Part shown: positions 1 to 7,713 of the stretch, in pieces
How positions within the stretch are numbered: the first letter of the stretch is position 1
Layout: every line of letters starts with the position of its first letter
Assembly: GCA_016794465.1 (NCBI GenBank)
Contig: JAEUKA010000001.1
Coordinates: forward strand, 248,001-312,000
Reading direction: 5' to 3'
From: Myxococcales bacterium
GTDB lineage: Bacteria; Myxococcota_A; Polyangia; Palsa-1104; JAEUJZ01
Length of the DNA stretch: 64,000 bases
Made by a program: the position numbers and the translations under genes
Notes under the pieces: model-generated
Seen by the model: only the letters and a program-made list of their open reading frames with translations
Databases searched by the model: none
Told to the model about the DNA's origin: nothing

Positions 1-1047
1 CAGCGGGTGGCCTTCCGCGACGCGAATCTGCAAATGTACCAAGTCGACTCCGGTGACCAGCTCGGTGACTGGATGCTCGACCTGCAGGCGGGTGTTCATC
101 TCCAAAAAGTAGAAGTTGCGATCTTCGGAGAGCAGAAACTCACAGGTGCCCGCGCCGACGTAGTCCACCGCCGCTGCTGCTCGCGCCGCCACTTCCCCCA
201 TGCGGCGACGTAGATCCTCGTCGAGAACCGGGCAGGGCGACTCCTCGATGACCTTCTGGTTGCGACGCTGCACCGAGCAGTCACGCTCGAACAAGTAGAT
301 GTGGTGACCGTGGCGATCGCCGAAGACCTGAATCTCGACGTGGCGGGGACGAACGATCGCTTTTTCCAGATAGACAGTGTCGTCGCCGAAGGCCGCTTTG
401 GCTTCTCGCTTGGCACTCTCGAACGCGGCGGGAAACTTGTCTGCGCTGTCGCACAGGCGCATACCTCGACCTCCACCGCCCGAGGCTGCCTTGAGCATGA
501 CCGGGAAGCCGATGCGCTCGGCGGCCTGGAGCGCCGTTTCTACCGTCGGGAAGCCGCGTCCTTCCGGGCCGTTGTCCCCGGGGACCGTCGGAACGCCAGC
601 GGCCTGCATCTTGATGCGAGCGCGGGTCTTTTCGCCCATCTGTCGCATCGCCGAGGCCGGAGGTCCGATGAAGATCAGGCCGCGCTTTTCACACGCTTCG
701 ACAAACTCGGCCCGCTCGGACAGAAAGCCATAGCCCGGATGGACCGCGTCGGCACCGGCACGGACGGCGGTATCGGCAACTTTCTCGATGTCCAGATAGC
801 TCTCTTTGGGCGTCGAGGGGCCGATGTGATACGCCTCGTCGGCCATCCGGACATGGAGCGCGCCGCGATCGGCATCGGAGTAGACCGCGACACTGCGGAT
901 GTGGAGCTCGCGGCAGGCCCGAATGACTCGCACCGCAATCTCACCTCGGTTGGCGATGAGGATCTTGCGAATCGGTCGGATGTTCGGCTCGGTGGAGGAC
1001 TCAGGGATTGCCCCAGGGATTGCTTGGCTCGTCGTGTTCAGCGTCAT
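1..1047 (-). CDS. accC: Biotin carboxylase (acyl-CoA or pyruvate carboxylase family), C-terminus beyond the window edge
   Basis: Reading the minus strand from the ATG at 1047 gives 349 open codons to the window edge. The protein has a variable leader of about 25 residues and then the classic biotin carboxylase start ILIANRGEIAVRVIRA. It continues with HPGYGFLSE, the ATP-grasp glycine loop KAASGGGGRGM, the RDCSVQRRNQK segment and EMNTRLQVEHPVTE, which holds metal and bicarbonate ligands. The enzyme uses ATP and bicarbonate to carboxylate biotin on a carrier protein. Family members run about 450 residues or longer, so roughly 100 or more residues are missing. Whether it is the acetyl-CoA carboxylase subunit or the alpha subunit of a propionyl- or methylcrotonyl-CoA carboxylase cannot be decided. 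The Uma2-like gene ends 37 bp upstream on the same strand. Confidence 0.93.
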   Translation of the reverse strand, partial: MTLNTTSQAIPGAIPESSTEPNIRPIRKILIANRGEIAVRVIRACRELHIRSVAVYSDADRGALHVRMADEAYHIGPSTPKESYLDIEKVADTAVRAGADAVHPGYGFLSERAEFVEACEKRGLIFIGPPASAMRQMGEKTRARIKMQAAGVPTVPGDNGPEGRGFPTVETALQAAERIGFPVMLKAASGGGGRGMRLCDSADKFPAAFESAKREAKAAFGDDTVYLEKAIVRPRHVEIQVFGDRHGHHIYLFERDCSVQRRNQKVIEESPCPVLDEDLRRRMGEVAARAAAAVDYVGAGTCEFLLSEDRNFYFLEMNTRLQVEHPVTELVTGVDLVHLQIRVAEGHPL

Positions 1048-1084
1048 CTTGGGCGACGATTAACCCCGTTTGCGGCGCGCTTTG

Positions 1085-1720
1085 TCAAGTCGTGCGACTG
1101 CGCTCTTCCGGTAGCAGCCACAGCGCGGACTCCGGCGGCACCTCTTCCTGTCCGCTCACGTACACGCGCAGGTCCGCCCCGCCACGATGAATCAGCCACA
1201 GTCCGTGCGACAGCAGCGGCACCCGCCCCGGATGTCTCTGCGGCATCAGACGCATCGCATCCCCTTCCCGCTGCCGTTGGTAGTGCCACAGCAGGCGCCG
1301 TCCTTTTTGCCCGCGCTCTCCCTGCAGAAACCACAGCGGATCGTAGAGCACGACATCCTGCACCCCCAACCGCAGAAAGTGCATCATCAGACCGTCTTCC
1401 GCCGAGACTGGACCATCGACGAAGTGCACCACCAGCTGCGGGCTCCGTCCGCGCTCCCAGACACGAAACCAGCGCAGCTGTTCTTCCGGATCGATGCCTT
1501 CCATCACATACAAGTCCGGCACCACCCGCGCCAACCGATCGGTCGGACTATAAAAGAACGGGAGGTCGGTTCCCACCCGCACCGGAATGTCGGGCCGCGT
1601 ACGCCGAAAGTAGTCACGCAGCAAGCGGCAGAGCTGGGTCTTCGTCCACTGCGGGGAGATGAACTCTCCAAACTCGGGTCTGCTCTCTGTCACTGCCACG
1701 CGACGACTCTCCTTGCCCAT
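1085..1720 (-). CDS. Uma2-family (DUF820) PD-(D/E)XK-like protein, probably catalytically degenerate
   Basis: 211 residues from the ATG at 1720. The middle follows the Uma2/DUF820 pattern: an early VVPDLYVME strand carrying Asp, a second strand LVVHFVDGPVS, a helix with GVQDV and then VLYDP. In active-looking members the second strand reads VVEVLSPS with a catalytic Glu, and a Lys precedes GV.EYW. Here Glu is replaced by His and the Lys is not evident, so nuclease activity is doubtful. The tail is Arg-rich. It sits 37 bp upstream of the biotin carboxylase and may be cotranscribed with it. The open frame extends far upstream of this ATG, but that part is antisense to the membrane protein at 1808-3256 and was excluded. 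Family assignment rests on pattern only. Confidence 0.7.
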   Translation of the reverse strand: MGKESRRVAVTESRPEFGEFISPQWTKTQLCRLLRDYFRRTRPDIPVRVGTDLPFFYSPTDRLARVVPDLYVMEGIDPEEQLRWFRVWERGRSPQLVVHFVDGPVSAEDGLMMHFLRLGVQDVVLYDPLWFLQGERGQKGRRLLWHYQRQREGDAMRLMPQRHPGRVPLLSHGLWLIHRGGADLRVYVSGQEEVPPESALWLLPEERSRTT

Positions 1721-1807
1721 CGTACCTGTCCGGGTGTGAAGGGCAAGCCGCAAGCGCGGGATTTTGAGGGTGTTCCGCTTGGCGCCCCGTGTGTTAAGAG
1801 TCGGACT

Positions 1808-3256
1808 ATGTTTCAGCGTCGGTCGCTCGTCCTTGCGTGGGGCGTGTTCTGCTTCATCGCATGTGTGCTTTTCAACAGCTGTGCATCCCATCGGACGCAG
1901 ATCCTGACCGGCCGGTATCTGTCGCAGGGAACGTGGACGGCGTCTCCTTCTCTGCTGTTTCGCGTGCTGCATGTGCTGGGAACCGATGACGGAGACATCG
2001 CTCGTTATCTCGCCTATAGCCGGGCCGTGCTCGGACAGCCCTATCAGTCGCATTTCATCCGTCCGATTGAGGAGTGGCGCGTCGATGCCACGAAGTACGA
2101 AACCGGCAAAGACATCAGCGATCCGCAGGAGACGCCACCGACGGTTCCTTCGACTCCCTTGCGGGCCTATCGCGACTTTTTGGTCGAGTATCCGCCCGGA
2201 TTTTTTCTGTTCGCGCTTCCGCCTGCACTGCTGGCGACCGACTTGGATCGCTACGTAGTGCTGTTCGGAGTGTATATGGCGCTGCTCCTGTGCGGCTCGC
2301 TGTGGCTCTGTGTTCGGGTCGCTCGCACGACGGCGCCAGACCTTCCGGAAGAGCAGATCGTCAAGTGGTCTACGCTGTGTCTGCTGGCGCTGGGAACGAT
2401 CACGATGCGGCGCTACGATGCGGCGGTTTCGTTCTCTCTGGCGCTGCTTGTCTATGGCTGTGTGGCGAAGCGTCCGAGCCTGGCGGGAATCGGCTTGGGA
2501 CTCGGAGTCGTGGCCAAAGGACTGCCGGTTCTGCTGGTTCCGCTGCCGGTCCTGTACTATCTGTCGATGCGTCGCTGGCGAGAGCTGGCGATTGCGACCA
2601 CCTGCGGACTTTTCTTCGGTCTTTTGGTCGGTCTGCCGATGGTGGTTCCGGCGGGTGCGCACTTGTTTGACATCCTCAGCTATCACGGCGGGCGGCCGCT
2701 GCAGATTGAGAGTACTGCTGGTGCGCTGCTGATTCTGTCGCGGCTGTTGCCACAATCGAACGTGGCCATCGCCCACACCTATGGATCGATGAATCTTGTC
2801 GGAAATGGCGAGCCGATCTTGCGTTTCCTGGCTTCCGTTCTGCCGATTCTGTCCCTCTTGGGAGTGTGGCTGTGGAGCTTCTTTGCGTTCCGCCGCGCAC
2901 CCGACAAGCCGGCCCGAGATCGCATCCTGCTCGTCGCCATTTGTCTGATTTTGGTCGGTCAGATGGCGCTTGGGAAAGTGTTCAGTCCGCAGTACCTGAC
3001 GTGGCTGCTGCCGATAGGAGTGCTGGTGTCTCTGCGCGAGGACTTTTCCGGTCGCTCGCTGTTTTTGGGGGCACTCCTTCTCACTCAGCTGATCTTTCCC
3101 ATCTGTTATCGGCTGCCGCTGGTCAGAGATCTGAGCCCGATCTTTGGCTTCCTGGTGCTGCTCCGCAACTGCCTGATTCTTGCTTGGGCAGTGCGGCTTC
3201 TCCGGCGGGTTCCGCTGCTTCCGCTGGCCAAGTCTGCTGACTCTGCAGCGGCGTAA
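1808..3256 (+). CDS. Polytopic membrane protein, GT87/DUF2029-like mannosyltransferase family
   Basis: 482 residues with about ten hydrophobic segments. The first follows the start (LVLAWGVFCFIACVLF), then comes a roughly 100-residue extracytoplasmic loop with EYPPGFFLFALPPALL, followed by alternating membrane helices. The long first loop, the YPP motif and the later GVVAKGLPVLLVPLP segment resemble polyprenyl-phosphate-dependent glycosyltransferases of GT87/DUF2029, such as PimE. Members transfer mannose or another sugar on the outer face of the cytoplasmic membrane. The ATG at 1808 was chosen because upstream in-frame codons lack signal-like character and overlap the divergent Uma2 gene. 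Substrate is unknown. The first helix contains a Cys (NSC) but no convincing lipobox. Confidence 0.65.
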   Translation: MFQRRSLVLAWGVFCFIACVLFNSCASHRTQILTGRYLSQGTWTASPSLLFRVLHVLGTDDGDIARYLAYSRAVLGQPYQSHFIRPIEEWRVDATKYETGKDISDPQETPPTVPSTPLRAYRDFLVEYPPGFFLFALPPALLATDLDRYVVLFGVYMALLLCGSLWLCVRVARTTAPDLPEEQIVKWSTLCLLALGTITMRRYDAAVSFSLALLVYGCVAKRPSLAGIGLGLGVVAKGLPVLLVPLPVLYYLSMRRWRELAIATTCGLFFGLLVGLPMVVPAGAHLFDILSYHGGRPLQIESTAGALLILSRLLPQSNVAIAHTYGSMNLVGNGEPILRFLASVLPILSLLGVWLWSFFAFRRAPDKPARDRILLVAICLILVGQMALGKVFSPQYLTWLLPIGVLVSLREDFSGRSLFLGALLLTQLIFPICYRLPLVRDLSPIFGFLVLLRNCLILAWAVRLLRRVPLLPLAKSADSAAA

Positions 3257-3317
3257 CGGACTCCGCTTGGCACGCGCTGTTTGACCTGTGACCCGGCGAC
3301 GTGGTACGCGGGGCGAC

Positions 3318-5498
3318 ATGCGTGCAGAGAGAATCCCAGACGGTACCCGACCGCTGTTTTCCTATCGCCCCTATTGGGCTCAGCGGTTTGGAGTGGCGCC
3401 GTTTCTGCCCACCACGAAGCAGGAAATGGACGAGCTTGGCTGGGACAGCTGCGACATCATCCTCGTCACTGGCGATGCCTACATCGATCATCCGAGCTTT
3501 GGGATGGCGCTGATTGGGAGGCTCCTAGAGTCGCACGGCTTTCGCGTAGGAATCCTGGCCCAGCCTGACTTTGGTAAAGCAGAGCCGTTCCGTGAGCTGG
3601 GAGCACCGAATCTATTTTGGGGTGTGACCGGCGGCAACATGGACTCGATGGTCAATCGCTACACCAGCGATCGGCGCATTCGATCCGATGATGCGTACTC
3701 TCCTTCCGGAGTGGCCGGACTGCGTCCCGATCGCTCGGTCATCGTCTATACCAAGCGCTGCCGAGAGGCCTTCCCTGAGCTTCACATTCCGGTCGTGATT
3801 GGCGGAATTGAAGCGAGCCTGCGTCGCATCGCGCACTACGATTACTGGTCTGACAAGGTACGCCGCTCGGTGCTGGTGGATGCTGCCGCGGATCTGCTGG
3901 TGTATGGGAATGCCGAGCGCACCATCGTCGAGCTGGCGCATCGCTTGGCCGCCGGAAAAGAGCTGTCCCAGATCCGTGATCTGCGCGGGACTGTGTTTGT
4001 GCAGACGACTCCCAGAGGATTCCTAGAGATCGACTCGACCCAGATTGACAAGCCCGGTCGCATCGATCCCAAGCCCGATCCCTACACGATGGAGGAAGCG
4101 CAAAAGGAAGCTCCGTGTGGCAGTAATGGAAGCGAGTCCAGCGACGGGAAAAGCGCGACTCCTTTTGTGCCGCTTACGCAGCTTACGGTGAGAAATGTTG
4201 CGCGCTCTTCCCAAGTGATTCGCCTGCCCAGCTTTGAGTCTGTCAGCAAAGATCCGGTGCTGTACGCGCATGCTTCGCGCATCCTCCATCGTGAGTCCAA
4301 TCCCGGCAACGCGCGGGCGCTGGTGCAGAAGCACGGTCGGATTGATGTCTGGTTCAATCCGCCGCCGATTCCGCTCTCCACCGAAGAGATGGATGCGCTG
4401 TATGAGCTACCGTTCCAGCGTGTTCCGCATCCGCGCTATGCCGGTCACAAGATTCCCGCGTATGAGATGATCAAGTTCTCGGTCACGATCATGCGCGGCT
4501 GCTTTGGCGGCTGTAGCTTCTGTTCCATTACCGAGCACGAAGGCCGCATCATCCAGAGTCGATCGGAAGCGTCGATCCTGCGCGAGATCGAGCACATCCG
4601 CGACAAGACTCCGGGCTTTACCGGCATCATCAGCGATCTAGGGGGACCGACCGCCAACATGTATCGCATGGCCTGTAAGAGCCGCGAGATCGAGGCTGCG
4701 TGCCGACTCCCTTCCTGCGTCTATCCCGACATCTGTCCCAACTTGGGAACCGATCACGCGCCGCTGGTACGACTGTATCGGAAGGCGCGTGCGCTGCCGT
4801 TTGTGAAGCGAGTCTTCATTGCTTCCGGAGTCCGTTATGATCTCGCGGTGCGCTCTCCGGAGTGGATCAAAGAGCTGGCCCAGCATCACACGGGCGGTTA
4901 TCTGAAGATCGCGCCCGAGCACACCGAGTCCGGTCCGCTGTCGCACATGATGAAGCCGGGAATTGGCTCCTACGATCGCTTCAAAGCGCTGTTTGATAGG
5001 TATTCCGAAGAGGCCGGGAAGGAGCAGTATCTGATTCCCTACTTCATCGCCGCGCACCCCGGAACCACCGATCAGGACATGCTGAACCTGGCGCTGTGGC
5101 TGAAGAAAAACGGCTTCCGTCCCGATCAAGTACAGGCGTTTTTGCCGTCGCCGATGGCCACTGCCACTGCGATGTATCACACCGGCAAAAATCCGCTCCG
5201 GCCGCTCAAGCTCGATCAGTCTGTCCCGGTGGTCAAGAGCCTAGCGCAGCGGCGACTTCACAAGGCGTTTCTGCGCTATCACGATGCCAACAACTGGCCG
5301 ATTCTGCGGGAAGCGCTGCGCAAAATGGGCCGTGAAGATCTGATTGGCAACGGCAAGCACCACCTTGTCCCGACCTGGCAGCCGATAGGAACCGGAACAG
5401 AGAAGGAAGGCTGGCGCAGCAAGACCACTCCCAAGCTGAAAAAAGGAGTCGCCCTCACCCAACACACCGGACTCCCCCCAGCTCCGGCGAGTAAGTAG
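3318..5498 (+). CDS. ygiQ: YgiQ family radical SAM protein
   Basis: 726 residues. The N-terminal half matches the YgiQ family closely: [49 protein letters not shown] and [18 protein letters not shown]. The radical SAM 4Fe-4S motif CFGGCSFC (CxxxCxxC) lies near residue 395 in a typical setting. The ATG at 3318 puts 12 residues before LFS, the same spacing as in the E. coli homologue; an upstream in-frame GTG at 3288 is less likely. The family uses S-adenosylmethionine radical chemistry, but its substrate is not established. A stretch near residues 260-295 (EEAQKEAP...SDGKSA) looks like a lineage-specific loop. The stop lies 5 bp from the convergent asnS stop. Confidence 0.93.
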   Translation: MRAERIPDGTRPLFSYRPYWAQRFGVAPFLPTTKQEMDELGWDSCDIILVTGDAYIDHPSFGMALIGRLLESHGFRVGILAQPDFGKAEPFRELGAPNLFWGVTGGNMDSMVNRYTSDRRIRSDDAYSPSGVAGLRPDRSVIVYTKRCREAFPELHIPVVIGGIEASLRRIAHYDYWSDKVRRSVLVDAAADLLVYGNAERTIVELAHRLAAGKELSQIRDLRGTVFVQTTPRGFLEIDSTQIDKPGRIDPKPDPYTMEEAQKEAPCGSNGSESSDGKSATPFVPLTQLTVRNVARSSQVIRLPSFESVSKDPVLYAHASRILHRESNPGNARALVQKHGRIDVWFNPPPIPLSTEEMDALYELPFQRVPHPRYAGHKIPAYEMIKFSVTIMRGCFGGCSFCSITEHEGRIIQSRSEASILREIEHIRDKTPGFTGIISDLGGPTANMYRMACKSREIEAACRLPSCVYPDICPNLGTDHAPLVRLYRKARALPFVKRVFIASGVRYDLAVRSPEWIKELAQHHTGGYLKIAPEHTESGPLSHMMKPGIGSYDRFKALFDRYSEEAGKEQYLIPYFIAAHPGTTDQDMLNLALWLKKNGFRPDQVQAFLPSPMATATAMYHTGKNPLRPLKLDQSVPVVKSLAQRRLHKAFLRYHDANNWPILREALRKMGREDLIGNGKHHLVPTWQPIGTGTEKEGWRSKTTPKLKKGVALTQHTGLPPAPASK

Positions 5499-5503
5499 CT
5501 TTA

Positions 5504-6904
5504 TTAGAAGTCGGCTTGGCGGGGGGCGCGGGGGAAGGGGATGACATCGCGGATGTTGTCGATGCCGGTGGCGTACTGAATCGCGCGCTCGAAGCCGAGT
5601 CCGAAGCCGGCGTGAGGCACCGTTCCGTAGCGTCGCAGATCGCGATACCACCAGTACTCCTGTTTCGGCAGCTTCATTTCATCGAGCCGCGCATCGAGGA
5701 CAGAGAGCCGCTCTTCACGCTGACTGCCGCCGATGATCTCGCCGATTCCGGGCGCCAGGATGTCCATCGCAGCGACGGTGCGACCATCTTCGTTTTGGCG
5801 CATATAGAACGCTTTGATCTGCTTGGGATAGTTGATGACCGCAACCGGTCCGCCGATCAGCTCCTCGGACAGATAGCGCTCGTGCTCCGACTGCAGATCG
5901 ATTCCCCACGACACCGGGAACTCGAACTTCTTCTTCGACGCCAGCAGCCGCTCGACCGCTTCTCCGTACTCGATGACCTCGAACGACGAGCTGACAATCT
6001 TTTCGAGCCGCTCCTGACAGGTCTTGTCAACGTGGTTGCGGAAAAACGCCAGATCGTCGGCCCGCTCGTGGAGCAGCGCCGCAAAGATGTACTTTAGGAA
6101 GGACTCTGCCAGCGCCACGTTCTTTTGTAGATCCGCAAACGCGATCTCGGGCTCGACCATCCAGAACTCCGACAGGTGACGCCGGGTGTTCGAGTTCTCG
6201 GCGCGGAACGTCGGCCCAAAGGTATAGACCCGGCTCAGCGCCAAGCAGTACGCCTCGACGTTGAGCTGTCCCGAGACAGTGAGATGCGCCTCGCGACCAA
6301 AGAAGTCCCGCGAAAAGTCCACCGCACCCTGCTCCGTCCGGGGCAGCGCCGCGAGATCCAGCGTCGAGACACGGAACATCTGCCCCGCACCCTCCGCATC
6401 CGAGGCGGTGATGATCGGCGTATGAATCCACAGAAAGCCGCGCTCATGAAAGAAGCGGTGAATTGCCTGCGCCAGACAGTGCCGCACCCGCGTCACCGCC
6501 GCGATGATGTTGGTGCGCGGTCGCAGGTGGGCCACCTCGCGCAGGTATTCCATCGTGTGACGCTTCGCCTGCATCGGATACGTCTCGGGATCATCGACCC
6601 AGCCGACCACCTCGATGTGCTTGGCCAACAGCTCGACCGACTGCCCTTGTCCCTGCGATGCCACCAGCTCGCCCTCGACCCGCAGCGCGCAGCCCGTCGA
6701 GATCTTCAGCACCGTCTCTTGATAGCCGGGCAGACTCGACGGAACCACCACTTGCAGCGGATCAAAACAGGAGCCGTCGAGCAGATGAATGAACGAGAGG
6801 CCCGCCTTTGAGTCCCGGCGTGTCCGCACCCAGCCCTCGACGGTAACTGTGTGTCCAACCTCGAATTTTCCGCGAAGAATATCTACGAAGCGATGTTCGG
6901 TCAT
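5504..6904 (-). CDS. asnS: Asparaginyl-tRNA synthetase
   Basis: 466 residues, the same length as the E. coli enzyme as I recall it. It charges tRNA-Asn in the cytoplasm. The N-terminal OB-fold anticodon-binding domain contains [17 protein letters not shown]. The class II catalytic core has motif 2 [20 protein letters not shown] and motif 3 [12 protein letters not shown], with the family signatures [17 protein letters not shown] and [15 protein letters not shown]. The ATG at 6904 gives [10 protein letters not shown]; an in-frame GTG at 6913 adds three residues and is less likely. The 186 bp upstream of the start hold a 42-bp tandem repeat array, so its promoter must lie within or beside that array. 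Confidence 0.97.
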   Translation of the reverse strand: MTEHRFVDILRGKFEVGHTVTVEGWVRTRRDSKAGLSFIHLLDGSCFDPLQVVVPSSLPGYQETVLKISTGCALRVEGELVASQGQGQSVELLAKHIEVVGWVDDPETYPMQAKRHTMEYLREVAHLRPRTNIIAAVTRVRHCLAQAIHRFFHERGFLWIHTPIITASDAEGAGQMFRVSTLDLAALPRTEQGAVDFSRDFFGREAHLTVSGQLNVEAYCLALSRVYTFGPTFRAENSNTRRHLSEFWMVEPEIAFADLQKNVALAESFLKYIFAALLHERADDLAFFRNHVDKTCQERLEKIVSSSFEVIEYGEAVERLLASKKKFEFPVSWGIDLQSEHERYLSEELIGGPVAVINYPKQIKAFYMRQNEDGRTVAAMDILAPGIGEIIGGSQREERLSVLDARLDEMKLPKQEYWWYRDLRRYGTVPHAGFGLGFERAIQYATGIDNIRDVIPFPRAPRQADF

Positions 6905-6979
6905 GATGCTCACCCTCTACAGCTCAAGTACATACCATGAACTTGCGTGCGGTACCGACAGTGCCGCCACCCGCGCCAA

Positions 6980-7093
6980 GAAGGAGTGCGTCTAGTCTGG
7001 GAGCCAACGCTGGGTCCGAAAGAAGGAGCGCGGCTGGTTTGGGAGCCAGAGTTGGGTCCCAAAGAGGGAGTACATGTCGTTTTGGAACCGCTA
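6980..7093. repeat. 42-bp tandem repeat array A (2.7 units)
   Basis: Units lie at 6980-7021, 7022-7063 and 7064-7093 (partial). In the plus frame starting at 6980 each unit reads E-G-x-R-L-V-W-E-P-x-L-G-P-K. Units 1 and 2 differ at 8 bases; five changes are synonymous (four at third positions, one Leu CTG/TTG) and the other three fall in two codons. That pattern looks like coding constraint, yet there is no convincing separate gene here because the frame runs on antisense to the Roadblock gene. The array fills the gap between the Roadblock gene and asnS, and the Roadblock stop codon falls in its last codon. A second array with the same 42-bp period lies at 20511-20700. Confidence 0.9.
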
Positions 7094-7531
7094 GCTGATC
7101 GGCGCCGGCGTGCTGAGCAGGCGCAGCATCTGCGGGCGGGCTCGGCGGACCCGGACTCGGACCTGGCCGGCATCGACATGAGGCGGAAACAGCACCAGAA
7201 GCAGGGCCCGATGCCCGAGGGGTGCCGCGCCCAGCTGCAACGCTCCCAGCGCCGGGTTGTCCTTGGGAACGGTGAGCGTTACATAGCGATCTTCGACCGG
7301 AATCTCCAAGTGACTGGCCTGCTGCGTCTCGATGATGAGATCCGCAGCCAGCTCGGCGATTTCGTTCGAGAGCGCACCGCGTAAAATGTTTCGCTCGCCA
7401 GCGTGTGCAACTACTGCGCCCTCAATCGTGCAGACCAAGACCTTGCATGCTGCGGTAGAGCGCAGAAGCCGGTCACATAGACCGTCCAGCGAAGCGGACG
7501 AACCGACTTGCATGAGATCATTTTCGCACAT
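7091..7531 (-). CDS. Roadblock/LC7-like domain protein, probable partner of the MglA-like GTPase
   Basis: 146 residues, small and soluble, from the ATG at 7531 (a GTG lies 9 bp upstream). The core reads CKVLVCTIEGAVVAHAGE, then a helix SNEIAELAADLI, a strand RYVTLTVPKDNPALGALQL and a hydrophobic strand ALLLVLFPP. This matches the alternating pattern of Roadblock/LC7 proteins such as MglB, which act as GTPase-activating partners of MglA-type Ras-like GTPases in myxobacteria. It is divergent from lon, and the MglA-like gene lies just beyond lon, which supports the assignment. The C-terminal 30 residues (VRVRVRRARPQML) are basic. Without a profile search the family call is good but not certain. 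Confidence 0.72.
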   Translation of the reverse strand: MCENDLMQVGSSASLDGLCDRLLRSTAACKVLVCTIEGAVVAHAGERNILRGALSNEIAELAADLIIETQQASHLEIPVEDRYVTLTVPKDNPALGALQLGAAPLGHRALLLVLFPPHVDAGQVRVRVRRARPQMLRLLSTPAPIS

Positions 7532-7611
7532 CTTCCCCACCCGTTTCCAGACTTTTGGCGGGGGGTGCAGCTTGGCCTTGTCCCGACGCGAACCACCGGT
7601 TTGGCGGCGGT

Positions 7612-7640
7612 TTGGTGGCGCTTTTGGCGCAAACTAGCAT
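7612..7640 (+). promoter_or_regulatory. Candidate sigma-70-type promoter for lon
   Basis: TTGGTG at 7612-7617 and TAGCAT at 7635-7640 are separated by 17 bp in the divergent region between the Roadblock gene and lon. This would start transcription near 7647 and leave a leader of about 67 nt. The match is moderate, and no CIRCE-type heat-shock element was seen. Confidence 0.35.
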
Positions 7641-7713
7641 CGTAGGTACATTTCCGACCTCGCACTACGCTTGGCCATGTGCTTCTCTACGCCGCTACGC
7701 ATCTGGAGTGTTT

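Noticed and set aside
301..1662. 453-codon plus-strand open frame
   Set aside because: It is antisense to biotin carboxylase and the Uma2-like gene, which both match families.
1721..3319. Long minus-strand open frame joined to the Uma2-like gene
   Set aside because: It is antisense to the membrane protein at 1808-3256; composition is Arg/Gln-rich shadow sequence. Only the part from the ATG at 1720 is kept.
6980..7093. CRISPR array
   Set aside because: Units are contiguous with no unique spacers and vary internally; the same holds for 20511-20700. No cas gene is present.
6947..7384. Plus-strand open frame through repeat array A
   Set aside because: It runs antisense through the Roadblock gene and beyond the repeats shows no protein-like composition; only the repeats are reported.
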